From: Fen-1301 sp963786395
GTDB taxonomy: Bacteria > Bacteroidota > Ignavibacteria > Ignavibacteriales > Ignavibacteriaceae
Length of the DNA: 64,000 nt
Assembly: GCA_963786395.1 (NCBI GenBank)
Contig: CAWAZD010000010.1
Location: 1 to 64,000, forward strand
Direction of reading: 5' to 3'
Positions 26,486 to 37,171 of this stretch are shown one piece after another. The notes below the pieces were generated by a model. The model saw nothing but the letters and a program-made list of their open reading frames with translations. It made no database searches and was not told the origin of the DNA. Position numbers and translations under genes: made by a program. The number at the start of each line of letters is the position of its first letter. Positions within the stretch are counted from its first letter, which is position 1.

Positions 26486-27917
26486 AAAACAGTCGTTACT
26501 GTTCAAAACCTTATCCCTCGTTAAACTCGATTGAATTCCATTAACGGGTGTTGTCCATATTCAAAACCTCATCCAATATAAAACTTAGTCGATTTCTCCG
26601 GACAATTGGTTCAAACTTAACATTATCAATCTGGTTTATCAGTTTCTCCAACCCATATTCATCATAATTTTGCATCGAGATACAATATGACCACTTTTCC
26701 TGAGTTTTAGAAAAATTGTATTTTTAGGTTGATTAAATTCGACGTTAGATTATTAGAGAATCTTTTTCTCTCTGCAAAACTCCTTAGGACACTTTTAGGA
26801 CATCACTTCGAAAATATTGGAAATTTAGCCTGAAACTGAACCTTTTGAAGAGTCGCGGAGTTTCCCTGATTCTCCGCCCGATTAATTGCAAAATTACTAT
26901 GAGTAAAATTAGAATAAAATGTATTAAAGGTTTATAATACAACTATTTCAGGGAATACAGACCTGGAAATAGTAGAGTGATTAAGTATTAATATTATTGT
27001 ATGTGGAGAGTTACCGACTCTCTACATAAAGTTATCATATTCCCGTTAAGTAACTAGTCTAACCATACTTCTGAATAAAACCACCTATACGGAGTTACTT
27101 CTAATTATTATTGGAACCAAATGAGAGTAGGAATAAGGATTGGTAAATTTTAATCCTGTAGAACTGAAATGGTAAAATGAGTATCATAAAAGGTTCAATT
27201 ATTTATAAAGATGGTTCGACTCCTTGAACCCCAGATTGAAAGTTTCGAAACTTATTACGCTGATTCCGACATTCTGTTCCTAATTCATCAACTTCTGGTT
27301 AAGTACACTTCGGGTACTGGCCAAGGCCTGAACTTGGCCTGAAAGGTATATATACGAGTCTTGGGTGAGTCTTTACTTCCTCTTATATCTTGGCACGTGA
27401 GAGTCAGGGGAGAGACAGGTGAGAGCCACGTGGAATTACTTTTTCTCTCCTTTTTTATTGCTTATCAGCAATAATTTATCTAAAACCCCTGCCCGAATAC
27501 CTCAATGAAATGACCCGTCCTACTAATACGATTGATGTTGTTCAATATTCAACTATTTACGGTTCGCGATTATAATAAATATTTTTATTTATGTCAATAC
27601 CCTCCCAAAACTTTTTTATAATAAGTCGAAAATGTCTGTTTTATTATATTTCTCCACATCTTTAATGTATTTGTTAATTGCTGTCTGATTCAATTTACCC
27701 CAGTTACCCTTTTGGAATTATTAATGACGGGTAGTTTTCATGGGCTATATTTATTAGATAAATGCAGTAAATTACGTAAGTTATAATAAAAGTTTAAGCG
27801 TAATATTTGGAATTGATTGTACAAACATAAATTAGACGCTTAAGTTAAAGGTTTTGTTTTAGACTTGACATGTGGAGTATGTAAATTTACTTTTCTCATT
27901 AAAATATTTCTTCTTAA
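26486..27917. other. 1.43-kb region without an intact gene
   Basis: No frame longer than about 60 codons is convincing. It contains a short repeated phrase (TTCAAAACCTTATCC near 26500 and TTCAAAACCTCATCC near 26561). A GGCCTGAACTTGGCCTGA stretch near 27325 resembles GGCCTGTATCTGGCCTGA near 58365. A minus-strand coding-like remnant is described separately. The length and lack of genes suggest a decayed insert. Confidence 0.45.
26541..26675 (-). pseudogene. possible gene remnant
   Basis: A minus-strand frame reads QNYDEYGLEKLINQIDN, KFEPIVRRNRL and SFILDEVLNMD, then stops: 44 residues from ATG 26675. The same frame stays open about ten codons further upstream (NFSKTQEKWSYCIS), so the ATG may not be a true start. 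There is no ribosome site. The composition looks like real protein, not random, but I do not recognise a family. Confidence 0.3.
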
Positions 27918-30900
27918 TTGAAATTCAGATATTTTCTTTTATATATTCTACTTGTTTTTATCCTGTCGCATAATTCTTATGCTCAGGTTAAATATTATTA
28001 CAGAGCTGTAACAGATTCAATCCCTATAAATTTTGATAATAATTACCAGATATCCCGCGTTACTATAATACCAGGTTCAGAAATTATAAGACTTAGAAGC
28101 AGGATCCTGAATAAAGCTGATTACAGGATTTTCTACGACAAAGGTTATTTCACACTCATGGACTCACTGCCTTATTCTATTTTCGATACACTTTATATAA
28201 CCTACAATACTATCGATCTGGCACTAAAAAAGGAATACAAGAAAAGGAGTCTGGAAATTAAATATGATGAAAAATCCAAGGATACAATTCGTGTCGCTAA
28301 GAATGAGGGAGGGTTTTCTGCCGAGCAGATATTTGGATCAGGTATTGAGAAAAGCGGTACATTGGTAAGAGGGTTTACAGTTGGGACAACAAGGGATTTT
28401 ACATTAAACAGTGGTTTAAGGCTGCAGCTATCCGGGAAACTTTCTGACGATATTGAAATTGTAGCAGCATTGACAGATGAAAATACGCCCATACAACCGG
28501 AAGGTAATACCGAAAGACTTGATGAACTTGATAAAGTTTTTATTCAGGTGAAGCATCCTAATGCAACCGGTACTTTTGGTGATTACCAGCTTCAGAAGAA
28601 AATCGGGGAGTTTGGTTTAATTGATCGTAAATTGCAGGGTCTGGAAGGAGAATTCAATTATGCGGGGCAGAGCGGATATTTCTCAATAGCAAGTTCGAAG
28701 GGAAAATTTAACAGCAACCAATATAACGGGCAGGATGGAGTTCAGGGTCCATATACTTTAGCGGGAAGAAACAATGAACCCAGTATAATTATTATTGCCG
28801 GAACTGAGAAAGTTTACCTTGACGGCATGGAAATGAAACGAGGGGACAATAATGATTATACAATTGATTACAGCAACTCGCAATTCACATTTACAACCAA
28901 AAGACTAATAACATCAGCCAGCAGAATTTCAATTGATTTTGAATATACAGACAGGCAGTATTCACGAAATTTCTTTGCAACCGGAGTAGAATCAGAGTTC
29001 CTTGATAAAAAAGTGGGATTAAAAGTCCAGTTTTCGAGGGAGGGTGATGATAAAAATTCACCAATTGATCTCGTGTTAACAGACAATGATAAGCAGATAC
29101 TTGCTGCTGCCGGAAATGACAGGTATAAAGCAAGCAAATCCGGAATTGCTTTGGCTACTCCTGATTCTTTAGGTGCCACACATGGTATATTCAGTAAAGT
29201 TGACACAGTTATTAATGCGGTACCTTATTCTTATTATGTTTACAATCCGGGAGACCCGAAGTCACTTTATATTGTTAGTTTTAGTTTTGTTGGTGAACAA
29301 CAGGGTGATTATATTAAACAAAGTCTTGGCAATTATAGTTTTGTCGGGATTAATCAGGGAAACTATGCACCAATAATATTTTTACCGATGCCGGAGTTAA
29401 AACAGGTTGGGAATGTTGTACTGGATCTAAACCCCTGGAATGATGTTACATTGAGTCTTGAATATGCAGGCAGTCTATGGAACCAAAATACATTTTCCAC
29501 AATTGATAAGGATAAAGATTATGGATATGCAAGGAACATATTCTTTAAACTGAATCCTAAGCAAATCGAAATAGGGAACATGAATCTCGGGAAGATCGGG
29601 TTTTCTTATAAAGACCGGTTTGTACAGGACAGGTTTACATCGCCGGACAGAATAAACGAAGTGGAATTCAACAGAAACTATAATGTAGCGCCAACGGCAG
29701 TACAGCCGAATGAAGAACTTAGGGAAATATCTCTCACATTAATTCCAATAAATCAATTGAATATTAATTCTAACTATGGTTATTTGGGAAGGGGAGACTT
29801 TACTTCAAAAAGATATAATAATACTATTACATTGTCTGATAAAGATTATAGTTTTAGTTATAATCTGGATTACGTAGGCACGAAGGAATCAGGCACTTCA
29901 ATCCAATTGGTTAAGACAAAGGGGATCTGCTTTTTATCTTTTCGGGAAAGTGAAACCGGGGATTGATTTTCTAGCTGAGAACAGGAAAGACGAATATTCG
30001 ACAAATGATTCATTGCTGAACGGAAGTCTTAAGTATTACGAAATTGATCCATTCATTCAATTAATTGATTTTAAGGGGCTGAATTTCACGGCAAAATACT
30101 CTTTAAGAAATGATTACGTTCCGTTAAATGGAATAATGGAGAACCAGGCAATTACCACTTCTGAGATATATTCCTTGAATTATAATGGTATTAAGGAAGT
30201 ACAGACGAGTTTAAATTTTACTTATAGCAGTAAAAAATACACGGATGTTTTTAAACTGACAGGATTTGGGGAACAGCGAGACGATCCTGATTAAGTCTCA
30301 GACAAAGTTTAATTTCTGGAAGCCAATATCCGGTGATTATTATTATGAAGTTTCAACACAGAAAACTGCTAAGCTTGAAAAGGTTTTTGTTAAAGTACCT
30401 CAGGGGACCGGAAATTATAAATATCTCGGAGACTTAAACAATAACGGAATTCAGGACGAAAATGAATTTGAACCGACTATTTATGACGGTGATTATGTTC
30501 TGGTTACAATTCCGACAGATAAGCTTTATCCCATTATAGATTTGAAAACAAGTACTAAATGGAGAATAAACTTCTATGATATATTTCAGGGAAAGAGCAT
30601 TGGAGATAATATTGGGAAAGCATTTTCGACCGAAACCTACTGGCGTGTAGAAGAAAACAGTCAGGAAGAGGATTACAAAAAGATATACCTGCTTCACTTT
30701 TCAGATTTTCTGAACCCCAATAAAACTATCAGAGGTTCAAATATGATACAGCAGGATGTATTTTTACTGGAAAAAAATCAGGACCTGAATTTCAGATTCA
30801 GATACATGCAGAGGAAAAGTCTTGACGTATATAATGGCGGGACTGAACAGGCATATGCCCGTGAAAGAAGTTTGAGGATAAACTTTAAAATGATTCAGGA

Positions 30901-31381
30901 GATGTCTAATCAAACTGATCTTGTGACTACGAATGATTATAATACGGCACCGGTTACATCCAACAGGGCAAGGGAGATAACGGACAATAATTTAACTACT
31001 GATTTTTCTTATCGTCCAGAAAGAAATATAGAAGTTGGATTCAAAATTAAAACCGGAAGGAGCACTGACGCATATCCGGTAAAGCCGACAACAATTAATC
31101 TAAATTCTCAAGTGCTCAGGTTTAATTTATCATTTGCAGGAACAGGAAGGCTAAGGATTGAAATAGAAAGAGATGAATTAATAGCTAATGTTGATAAAGA
31201 TGTAACGCTGCCATTTGAACTTTTAGGAGCAAATCAGCTGGGTAAGAATTATTTCTGGAGATTGAATTTCGATTACCGGATGTCAGCCAACCTACAGTCA
31301 ACGGTGAGTTATGACGGAAGAATTCAGGGGGGAAATAAAGCTGTGCATACGCTAAGGGCGGAAGTAAGAGCATATTTTTAA
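27918..31381 (+). CDS. large exported protein, probable outer-membrane assembly/surface protein (two frameshifts)
   Basis: Three frames make one protein of about 1150 residues. It starts at TTG 27918 with a signal peptide (MKFRYFLLYILLVFIL...YAQV). The N-terminal 130 residues are beta-rich. A conserved-looking stretch follows: GFSAEQIFGSGIEKSGTLVRGFTVGTTRDFTL, then LSGKLSDDIEIVAALTDENTPIQPEGNT. Both frameshifts are an extra G in GGGG runs, at 29921-29924 (restoring KGSAFYLFGKVKPGID) and 30268-30271 (restoring TGFGNSETILIK). The C-terminal half is barrel-like and ends VHTLRAEVRAYF. I recall such proteins as hypothetical outer-membrane proteins in Chlorobi/Ignavibacteria. Function unknown. Confidence 0.7.
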
Positions 31382-31392
31382 GGGAATGTAAT

Positions 31393-31412
31393 CCCAGGCA
31401 TAAATGCCCGGG
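31393..31412 (+). repeat. CCCAGGCATAAATGCCCGGG palindrome
   Basis: A near-perfect 20-bp palindrome. The complementary version occurs at 40965-40984, so it is a second class of dispersed extragenic palindrome. Confidence 0.55.
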
Positions 31413-31435
31413 CTATAAAGGAGTGAAAGATTTTT

Positions 31436-31918
31436 ATGAAGATTATAGCAGACTTGATTGAAGCACATGTATTCCGAATCGGGGAAGAAGGTCTGGAATT
31501 TCTTATGCTTAAAAGATCCATGGGAAGAAAGTATCCCGGGTTATGGCAGATGGTTTCCGGGCATCTTGATAAAAATGAAACTGCTGTTGAAACAGTATTA
31601 AGGGAAGTAAAAGAGGAAACAGGGTTGATTCCGGATCGTCTTTGGGTTGCTCCGAATGTAAATTCCTTATATAATCCGGAAGAAGATTTTGTTTCAGTTA
31701 TTCCAGTATTTGCGGCTCAGGTTGAATATAATGCTAAGGTAAAAATTTCAGAAGAACATACAGAGTATAAATGGGTAAGTGCAGCAGAGGCAAAAAATAT
31801 GCTGGCATGGGAAGGGCAGAGAAAATCAGTTGAGCTGATTAAGGAATATTTCCTAAGAGGAATGGAGTTTTTACAATTTACCGAAATCAAATTAGCACCT
31901 TATCTTAAGAATATTTAA
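31436..31918 (+). CDS. NUDIX hydrolase
   Basis: A 160-residue cytoplasmic pyrophosphohydrolase. The Nudix box is complete from Gly42 to Leu64: GHLDKNETAVETV then LREVKEETGL, matching GX5EX7REUXEEXGU. The LMLKRS...YPGLWQMVSGH lead-in resembles dihydroneopterin-triphosphate or (d)NTP pyrophosphatase members (NudB-like), which cannot be settled by sequence. GGAG lies 13 nt upstream. Confidence 0.88.
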   Translation: MKIIADLIEAHVFRIGEEGLEFLMLKRSMGRKYPGLWQMVSGHLDKNETAVETVLREVKEETGLIPDRLWVAPNVNSLYNPEEDFVSVIPVFAAQVEYNAKVKISEEHTEYKWVSAAEAKNMLAWEGQRKSVELIKEYFLRGMEFLQFTEIKLAPYLKNI

Positions 31919-31991
31919 TATCTCTATAATGATTTAGACTGCTAAAATAGTTATTTTTAATAATCGATTTGAAAACATTCAGGAGTTAAAC

Positions 31992-32906
31992 TTGGGTTTA
32001 TTAGTTGTAGGTTCGCTTGCTTTAGACACAGTAGAAACACCCTTTGATAAAGTTGAAGAAGCTTTAGGTGGTTCTTGCACATACATTTCACTTGCAGCAA
32101 GTTATTTTGCAGGTCCTGTTTATTTAGTGGGGACGGTTGGCGAAGATTTTCCCAAAAGATATGTTGACCTTCTGGCTGATCATAATATTGATCTTGAAGG
32201 TTTAAAAATAGAACCAGGTAAAACATTTCGCTGGTCAGGCAAGTATCATTATGACCTTAATGTGCGAGACACTCTGCTTACGGAATTGAATGTATTCGAA
32301 AAGTTTGATCCAATTATACCAGAAAAATTCAGGACAGCTCAGTTTATATGTTTAGGAAATATTGATCCTGTTCTTCAGATTAAAGTACTTGATCAGATGG
32401 TAAATCCTCAGTTTGTAGTATGCGACACAATGAATTACTGGATTGAAGGGAGAAAAGAAGAATTGCTGAAACTCCTTAAAAGAGTTAACGTATTAATTAT
32501 TAACGATTCTGAAGCACGTTTGCTGGCTCAGGAGCCTAATTTAATTAAAGCAGCGCGAATGATAAGGGAAATGGGTCCTGAAATACTTATTATAAAAAAA
32601 GGAGAGCACGGAGCTTTACTTATAACGGCAGATACAATATTTTCAGCGCCGGCATATCCCATGGAAAGTATATATGACCCAACCGGAGCAGGGGATACAT
32701 TTGCAGGAGGATTTATAGGATATCTGCATAAGACACAAGATTTAAGCTCTGAAAACATGAAATGCGCTGTTGTTTATGGAAGTGCAATGGCATCTTTTTG
32801 TGTGGAAAAATTCAGTACTGGAGGATTGGAAAAATTGTCTTATTTGAGAATACAAGACAGGTTCAGAGAATTTCTAAAACTATCACAGTTTCATGAAAAA
32901 GACTGA
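31992..32906 (+). CDS. PfkB-family carbohydrate/nucleoside kinase
   Basis: A 304-residue ribokinase-like kinase. TTG start with AGGAG 7 nt upstream. The C-terminal signature DPTGAGDTFAGGF (about 229-241) holds the catalytic Asp and anion hole. The N-terminal GGSCTYISLAASYFAG and NDSEARLL motifs are typical. It overlaps mtnA by 14 bp, so the substrate may belong to nucleoside or methylthioribose salvage. That is inference, as the fold does not match MtnK. Confidence 0.85.
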   Translation: MGLLVVGSLALDTVETPFDKVEEALGGSCTYISLAASYFAGPVYLVGTVGEDFPKRYVDLLADHNIDLEGLKIEPGKTFRWSGKYHYDLNVRDTLLTELNVFEKFDPIIPEKFRTAQFICLGNIDPVLQIKVLDQMVNPQFVVCDTMNYWIEGRKEELLKLLKRVNVLIINDSEARLLAQEPNLIKAARMIREMGPEILIIKKGEHGALLITADTIFSAPAYPMESIYDPTGAGDTFAGGFIGYLHKTQDLSSENMKCAVVYGSAMASFCVEKFSTGGLEKLSYLRIQDRFREFLKLSQFHEKD

Positions 32907-33909
32907 TTATTTTTCGGTTAAATTTGAAGACGATAAGTTAATTTTTCTTGATCAGACAAGACTTCCTCTCAGTGAAGTTTACGTAGAAACAGATAATTAT
33001 GAGAGAATAGCAGAAGCTATTGAAAAATTAGAGGTTAGGGGAGCTCCTTTGATTGGAGTTTGCGCGGCTTATGGACTTGCTCTTTCACTAAAAAACGTTC
33101 CTGATTCTGAAAGAGATCCTGTTTTTTTCAAAGCCTATAATAGATTAGCCGGTACGAGACCAACTGCAGTTAACCTTTTTTCTGCACTGAACCACATTAA
33201 ATCTGCTTATGAAACCGGGAAGAATTTAATTGATGTTTATTCAGTTCTTATCTCAAGAGCGAAGCAGCTTCATAAAGAAGACGCGGAATATTGCAGGAAG
33301 ATGGGGGTGAACGGGTTAAGAATATTCAGGAAAAAATCCACTGTACTTACACATTGCAATACTGGAAAACTTGCTACAGCAGGGGATGGAACAGCATTCA
33401 GTGTTATAAAGTCAGGTTTTGAAAAAGGATTGGTTAATTATGTATATGCTGATGAAACACGACCTTTGTTTCAGGGATTAAGATTAACGGCATTTGAACT
33501 TGACCATTCAGGTATACCATTTTCTGTTTTAAGCGATTCGATGGCGGCTACATTGATGAAAGACAAAAAAATTGATCTGGTTATTACCGGTGCGGACCGG
33601 ATAGCGTTAAATGGGGATTCGGCAAATAAAATAGGGACATATAATCTGGCAGTGTTATGCAATTATCATGATATTCCTTTTTATATTGCCGCACCCAGTA
33701 CAACTATAGACAGGAATATTGCTACCGGGGAAGAAATAATAATTGAGTTCCGTGACAAGAATGAAATATTATCTATTTCAGGTCTGAAAATTGCACCGGA
33801 TCATTATGACGTATATTCTCCGGCATTTGATGTAACACCAGCCCATTTAATAAGGGGAATAATTACAGAAGAAGACGTTTATTCCTTCCCATATAACTTT
33901 ATAAAATGA
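32893..33909 (+). CDS. mtnA: S-methyl-5-thioribose-1-phosphate isomerase
   Basis: MtnA isomerises methylthioribose-1-phosphate to the ribulose form in methionine salvage. The 338-residue protein has RGAPLIGVCAAYGLAL and GTRPTAVNLFSAL. The catalytic Cys region is THCNTGKLATAGDGTA (near 153), and the Asp region GADRIALNGDSANKIGT (near 233). YADETRPLFQG is also family-typical. It overlaps both neighbours (14 bp with the kinase, 4 bp ATGA with recO). No other mtn gene is in the window. Confidence 0.93.
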   Translation: MKKTDYFSVKFEDDKLIFLDQTRLPLSEVYVETDNYERIAEAIEKLEVRGAPLIGVCAAYGLALSLKNVPDSERDPVFFKAYNRLAGTRPTAVNLFSALNHIKSAYETGKNLIDVYSVLISRAKQLHKEDAEYCRKMGVNGLRIFRKKSTVLTHCNTGKLATAGDGTAFSVIKSGFEKGLVNYVYADETRPLFQGLRLTAFELDHSGIPFSVLSDSMAATLMKDKKIDLVITGADRIALNGDSANKIGTYNLAVLCNYHDIPFYIAAPSTTIDRNIATGEEIIIEFRDKNEILSISGLKIAPDHYDVYSPAFDVTPAHLIRGIITEEDVYSFPYNFIK

Positions 33910-34658
33910 GCGAAATTATTAAAACCAGTGCAGTTGTACTAAGTAAACTGGACTACAGTGACAGCAGCGTAATAGTATCCCTTTATACAAAAGAAAACGG
34001 GAAATTATCTGCTATACTGAAAGGTGGAAGAAATCCCAAATCAAAACTTAGTCTAATTGTTGATCCGCCTAATTATCTTGAAGTAATTATATATAATAAA
34101 TCTTCCCGGGATGTTCAGATTCTTACTGAAGCAAGTCTAAAGGGTCATTTTCATAAGATAAAATCAGACCTGGAAAAACTAAAATATTCCCATTCCACAA
34201 TAGAACTTATTAAAAATCTAACAGTTGATCATGAAGCAAACCATAGACTTTTTCAGGGATTAGTTAGAATACTGGAACTTATAGAGGAAGACAAAGAACC
34301 AGCTGTTCTATCCTTCGGAAGGTTCTTCTTGTTCTTCATAAAAGAGATGGGTTATGAACTACAGCTTAATAATTGTGATAAATGCGGTAAAACATTGCCC
34401 AAGAATCAGGAATTGTCATACAACTATGGAATTGGTATCTTATGCGGTGAATGCCGTACAAAATATCCTGAAAATATCAGAATAGATGCGGAACTTTTCA
34501 ATTATTTAAGATGTCTAAAATCAAATAAGAATCCCGGAACAGATAATTTGCAGCTTATGGATAGTGCAATCAGTTTTATGGAGAAGTTTTTAAAGCACCA
34601 TGTTTCAGATTTCAAAGGATTGCTATCTTTAAAGATTTTTAAGGATAATTTCTCATAA
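33906..34658 (+). CDS. recO: DNA repair protein RecO
   Basis: RecO loads RecA on SSB-coated single-stranded DNA with RecR. The 250-residue protein opens with the OB-fold TSAVVLSKLDYSDSSVIVSLYTKENGKLS and LKGGRNPKSKL. The zinc site is CDKCGK ... GILCGEC (from about 157). It is translationally coupled to mtnA through ATGA at 33906. Confidence 0.93.
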   Translation: MSEIIKTSAVVLSKLDYSDSSVIVSLYTKENGKLSAILKGGRNPKSKLSLIVDPPNYLEVIIYNKSSRDVQILTEASLKGHFHKIKSDLEKLKYSHSTIELIKNLTVDHEANHRLFQGLVRILELIEEDKEPAVLSFGRFFLFFIKEMGYELQLNNCDKCGKTLPKNQELSYNYGIGILCGECRTKYPENIRIDAELFNYLRCLKSNKNPGTDNLQLMDSAISFMEKFLKHHVSDFKGLLSLKIFKDNFS

Positions 34659-34740
34659 TATTTTAGGAGTAAGGACTGAGAATAATTGATACAAATGCAG
34701 TAAAGCAGAATACAAATTTTTTATTTTTGGAGGAAATAAT

Positions 34741-36234
34741 ATGAAATCTAAAAACCTAATAAGTGCATTTGCATTAATAGCGTGCGGAATCTTGTTCGGG
34801 GCTATATTAGTATCCGGGTTTGGTTTAGTAAGGCCAGGATTCGCGGATATTAATTTAGGGGCAGCCGCACCGCCAGTAAATCTTGATGCAGATGCTACGG
34901 CATTCAGTAAAGCATTCATAGAAGTAGCTGAAAAATCAACGCCAACAATTGTGCAGATACAAGTAGTATCTGAGAATAAAGGTGAAGATCCTCATAGTAA
35001 CCTATTTCCCTTTCCATTTTTTGATGCACCAAAGGAGCAGAGAGGATCAGGAAGCGGAATTATAATATCTCCGGATGGATATATATTAACGAACAACCAT
35101 GTTGTAGAGAACTCCAGTCATGTAACTGTAGGTTTGACAGATAAACGAACATTTGACGCGAAAGTAATCGGTACAGATCCATTAACAGATCTTGCAGTAA
35201 TTAAAGTAGATGCAACAAATCTTCCCGTTGCATATCTGGGGAATTCAGATGAACTTAAAGTAGGGCAATGGGTACTTGCAATAGGGAACCCACTTGGATT
35301 ATCATCAACAGTAACAGCAGGAATTGTGAGTTCATTAGGGCGCGGGAGTCTGGGGTTAATAAACAAAAATCCTTATGGAGTTGAGAATTTTATTCAGACA
35401 GATGCTGCAATTAATCCCGGTAACAGCGGGGGAGCTCTTGTGGATTTATCCGGATCAGTAATTGGTGTAAATTCAGCAATAGCTGCTTCAGGGACAGGGA
35501 CATATATAGGGTACGGATTTGCTATCCCAATTAATCTTGCTAAATCTGTGGCAAAAGATTTAATAGCACATGGGAAAGTTAGCCGCGGATATATTGGAGT
35601 GAATATTGGAGAAGTAACAGATGCGATGGCTAAATCTGTTGGTTTAGACAGACCGAAAGGAGTAATTATACAAGGTATAGTTGAAGGCGGATCTGCTTCG
35701 AAAGCTGACATTAAAGCTGGAGACATCATACTAAAAATTGATGGTAAAGAGGTTAACGAGCCAAATGAATTACAGAGTTATATTGCCAGTAAATCTGCGG
35801 GATCATCTGTAAAATTGATGCTTTACCGGGACGGAAAGGATGTAGAAAGAAGCGTAACATTAAAAGCCAGAGAGGATGATGCAAAGACTGAACCGGTTGT
35901 AAATAAGGAAGAAGGTAAGAGTGAGAAAGAATCAGGCATGTCATCAGCCACCTTTGACAAAATAGGTTTTACGGTTAAGAACCTGACTTCACAGGAGAAA
36001 AAAGATCTCAACATTGATAACGGGGTTGTTATAACAGATGTGAAACAGTTCAGTAAAGCTGAAGATGAAAATCTGCAAAAAGGGCTTGTAATTGTTGAGG
36101 CTGACAGAAAGAAGGTGAGGAATGTAAATGATTTAAAATCATCTATAGACAACAAAAAAGGTTCAGCAATATTACTGAGGCTTCAAGATGGAAAAGGGAA
36201 CAGCAGATTCATTGGAATTGAAGTTCCTAATTAA
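34741..36234 (+). CDS. htrA: HtrA/DegP-type serine protease
   Basis: A 497-residue periplasmic quality-control protease and chaperone. A membrane anchor or signal (9-30) precedes the trypsin-like domain. The catalytic triad is His120 (LTNNHVV), Asp150 (PLTDLAVIKV) and Ser229 (PGNSGGALVD). A first PDZ domain follows at about 270-370 (RGYIGVNIGEV ... GDIILKIDG). A weaker second PDZ closes the protein from about 405. A strong terminator follows 29 bp on, so it is a single-gene unit with GGAGG before ATG. Confidence 0.95.
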   Translation: MKSKNLISAFALIACGILFGAILVSGFGLVRPGFADINLGAAAPPVNLDADATAFSKAFIEVAEKSTPTIVQIQVVSENKGEDPHSNLFPFPFFDAPKEQRGSGSGIIISPDGYILTNNHVVENSSHVTVGLTDKRTFDAKVIGTDPLTDLAVIKVDATNLPVAYLGNSDELKVGQWVLAIGNPLGLSSTVTAGIVSSLGRGSLGLINKNPYGVENFIQTDAAINPGNSGGALVDLSGSVIGVNSAIAASGTGTYIGYGFAIPINLAKSVAKDLIAHGKVSRGYIGVNIGEVTDAMAKSVGLDRPKGVIIQGIVEGGSASKADIKAGDIILKIDGKEVNEPNELQSYIASKSAGSSVKLMLYRDGKDVERSVTLKAREDDAKTEPVVNKEEGKSEKESGMSSATFDKIGFTVKNLTSQEKKDLNIDNGVVITDVKQFSKAEDENLQKGLVIVEADRKKVRNVNDLKSSIDNKKGSAILLRLQDGKGNSRFIGIEVPN

Positions 36235-36262
36235 ACCTGATTCCATATAAGTATTTGGATTA

Positions 36263-36291
36263 AAAGCTGCCTGAAAATGGCAGCTTTTTTT
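36263..36291 (+). terminator. rho-independent terminator after htrA
   Basis: AAAGCTGCC (36263-36271) pairs with GGCAGCTTT (36279-36287) around TGAAAAT, followed by TTTTT. Confidence 0.85.
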
Positions 36292-36381
36292 ATGACTATT
36301 ATGATGAGCGGCAGAATTTATGGAGGAATGAAATAATGAAAATTATTATATTTACACCCATATTTATACAGGGATTATATT

Positions 36382-36519
36382 TTGAAAGCCAAACTACTTT
36401 CCATTATGCTAGCATTGCTAATTTCTTATCCATTATTTGCACAGACCAGAGATATAAAAGGAATTGTGATTGAATGGCGGCTTGTTTTCGAATTAGCAGA
36501 GTTGAAGCAGAAAATCTAA
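36382..36519 (+). pseudogene. stub of an exported protein
   Basis: A TTG-started 45-codon frame with AGGG 8 nt upstream. It encodes a full signal peptide (KAKLLSIMLALLISYPLFAQ), then TRDIKGIVIEW and a stop. The QTRDIKGIV ending looks like the start of a carboxypeptidase-regulatory-like exported protein, now truncated. The rest of that gene is not found downstream. Confidence 0.4.
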
Positions 36520-36527
36520 AATATATT

Positions 36528-36590
36528 CCCCCCCCCCGATATGGGTATTCTGCACGCTAAAGCACGCTTTCGAACGCTAAAGCACGCTAA
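36528..36590 (+). repeat. C10 homopolymer and ACGCTAAAGC repeats
   Basis: A run of ten C (36528-36537) is followed by two copies of ACGCTAAAGCACGCT at 36554-36568 and 36574-36588. The ACGCT core appears two times in each copy. It sits in a 484-bp gap (36235-36718) that otherwise contains only the terminator and the exported-protein stub. Confidence 0.55.
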
Positions 36591-36718
36591 AACAAGTCTA
36601 ATCCTTGTTAAAAGTAGTATTATTATATAGACAAGCCTTAAGTATTTAATTCTGAGGTTTTGTAAGTTGATTTGCTACTTTAGAATTGCAAAGATTATTT
36701 TGAGGAGGTAAATATTCT

Positions 36719-37153
36719 ATGACAGATAAATTTTTGCTATTAGCTATATTCGGAATAGCAATGGCTCATCTGGAAGGGGTGGTTGTGGTTTACCTTCGTA
36801 AAGTTCTTGGAATACCTGACGCAGATTCAAACAAGAAATCACTAGATGATTTTCCTAAAGAAATACTTTTAATTGAGAAAACAAGAGAAGCGGCAACTAT
36901 TGTAATGCTTGTTGCTTTGGCTTTAGTAGTCGGGAATTCATGGCTGGAGATTGGTTTAGCTTTCTTATGGACATTCGCTTTCTGGGATTTGTTTTATTAT
37001 GTATCTCTTTATTTACTAATAAAATGGCCTCCTAAATTAACTACAATGGATGTACTATTTCTCATTCCACGACCCTGGATAGCGCCTGTTTGGGTGCCTG
37101 TAGGAATTTCTTCAATTACGATCATATTGATCGGTATTTATATATATTTGTAA
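36719..37153 (+). CDS. small membrane protein, unknown function
   Basis: A 144-residue protein with about four hydrophobic segments (5-25, 58-75, 76-100, 118-143). Between the first two is a charged loop (DADSNKKSLDDFPKEILLIEKTREA). A central WTFAFWDLFYYVSLYLLIKWP and a late PRPWIAPVWVP stand out. I do not recognise a family. GAGGAGG lies 12 nt before ATG. It is 18 bp before aroC and may share its transcript. Confidence 0.75.
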   Translation: MTDKFLLLAIFGIAMAHLEGVVVVYLRKVLGIPDADSNKKSLDDFPKEILLIEKTREAATIVMLVALALVVGNSWLEIGLAFLWTFAFWDLFYYVSLYLLIKWPPKLTTMDVLFLIPRPWIAPVWVPVGISSITIILIGIYIYL

Positions 37154-37171
37154 AAAAGATATGAGAGATAA

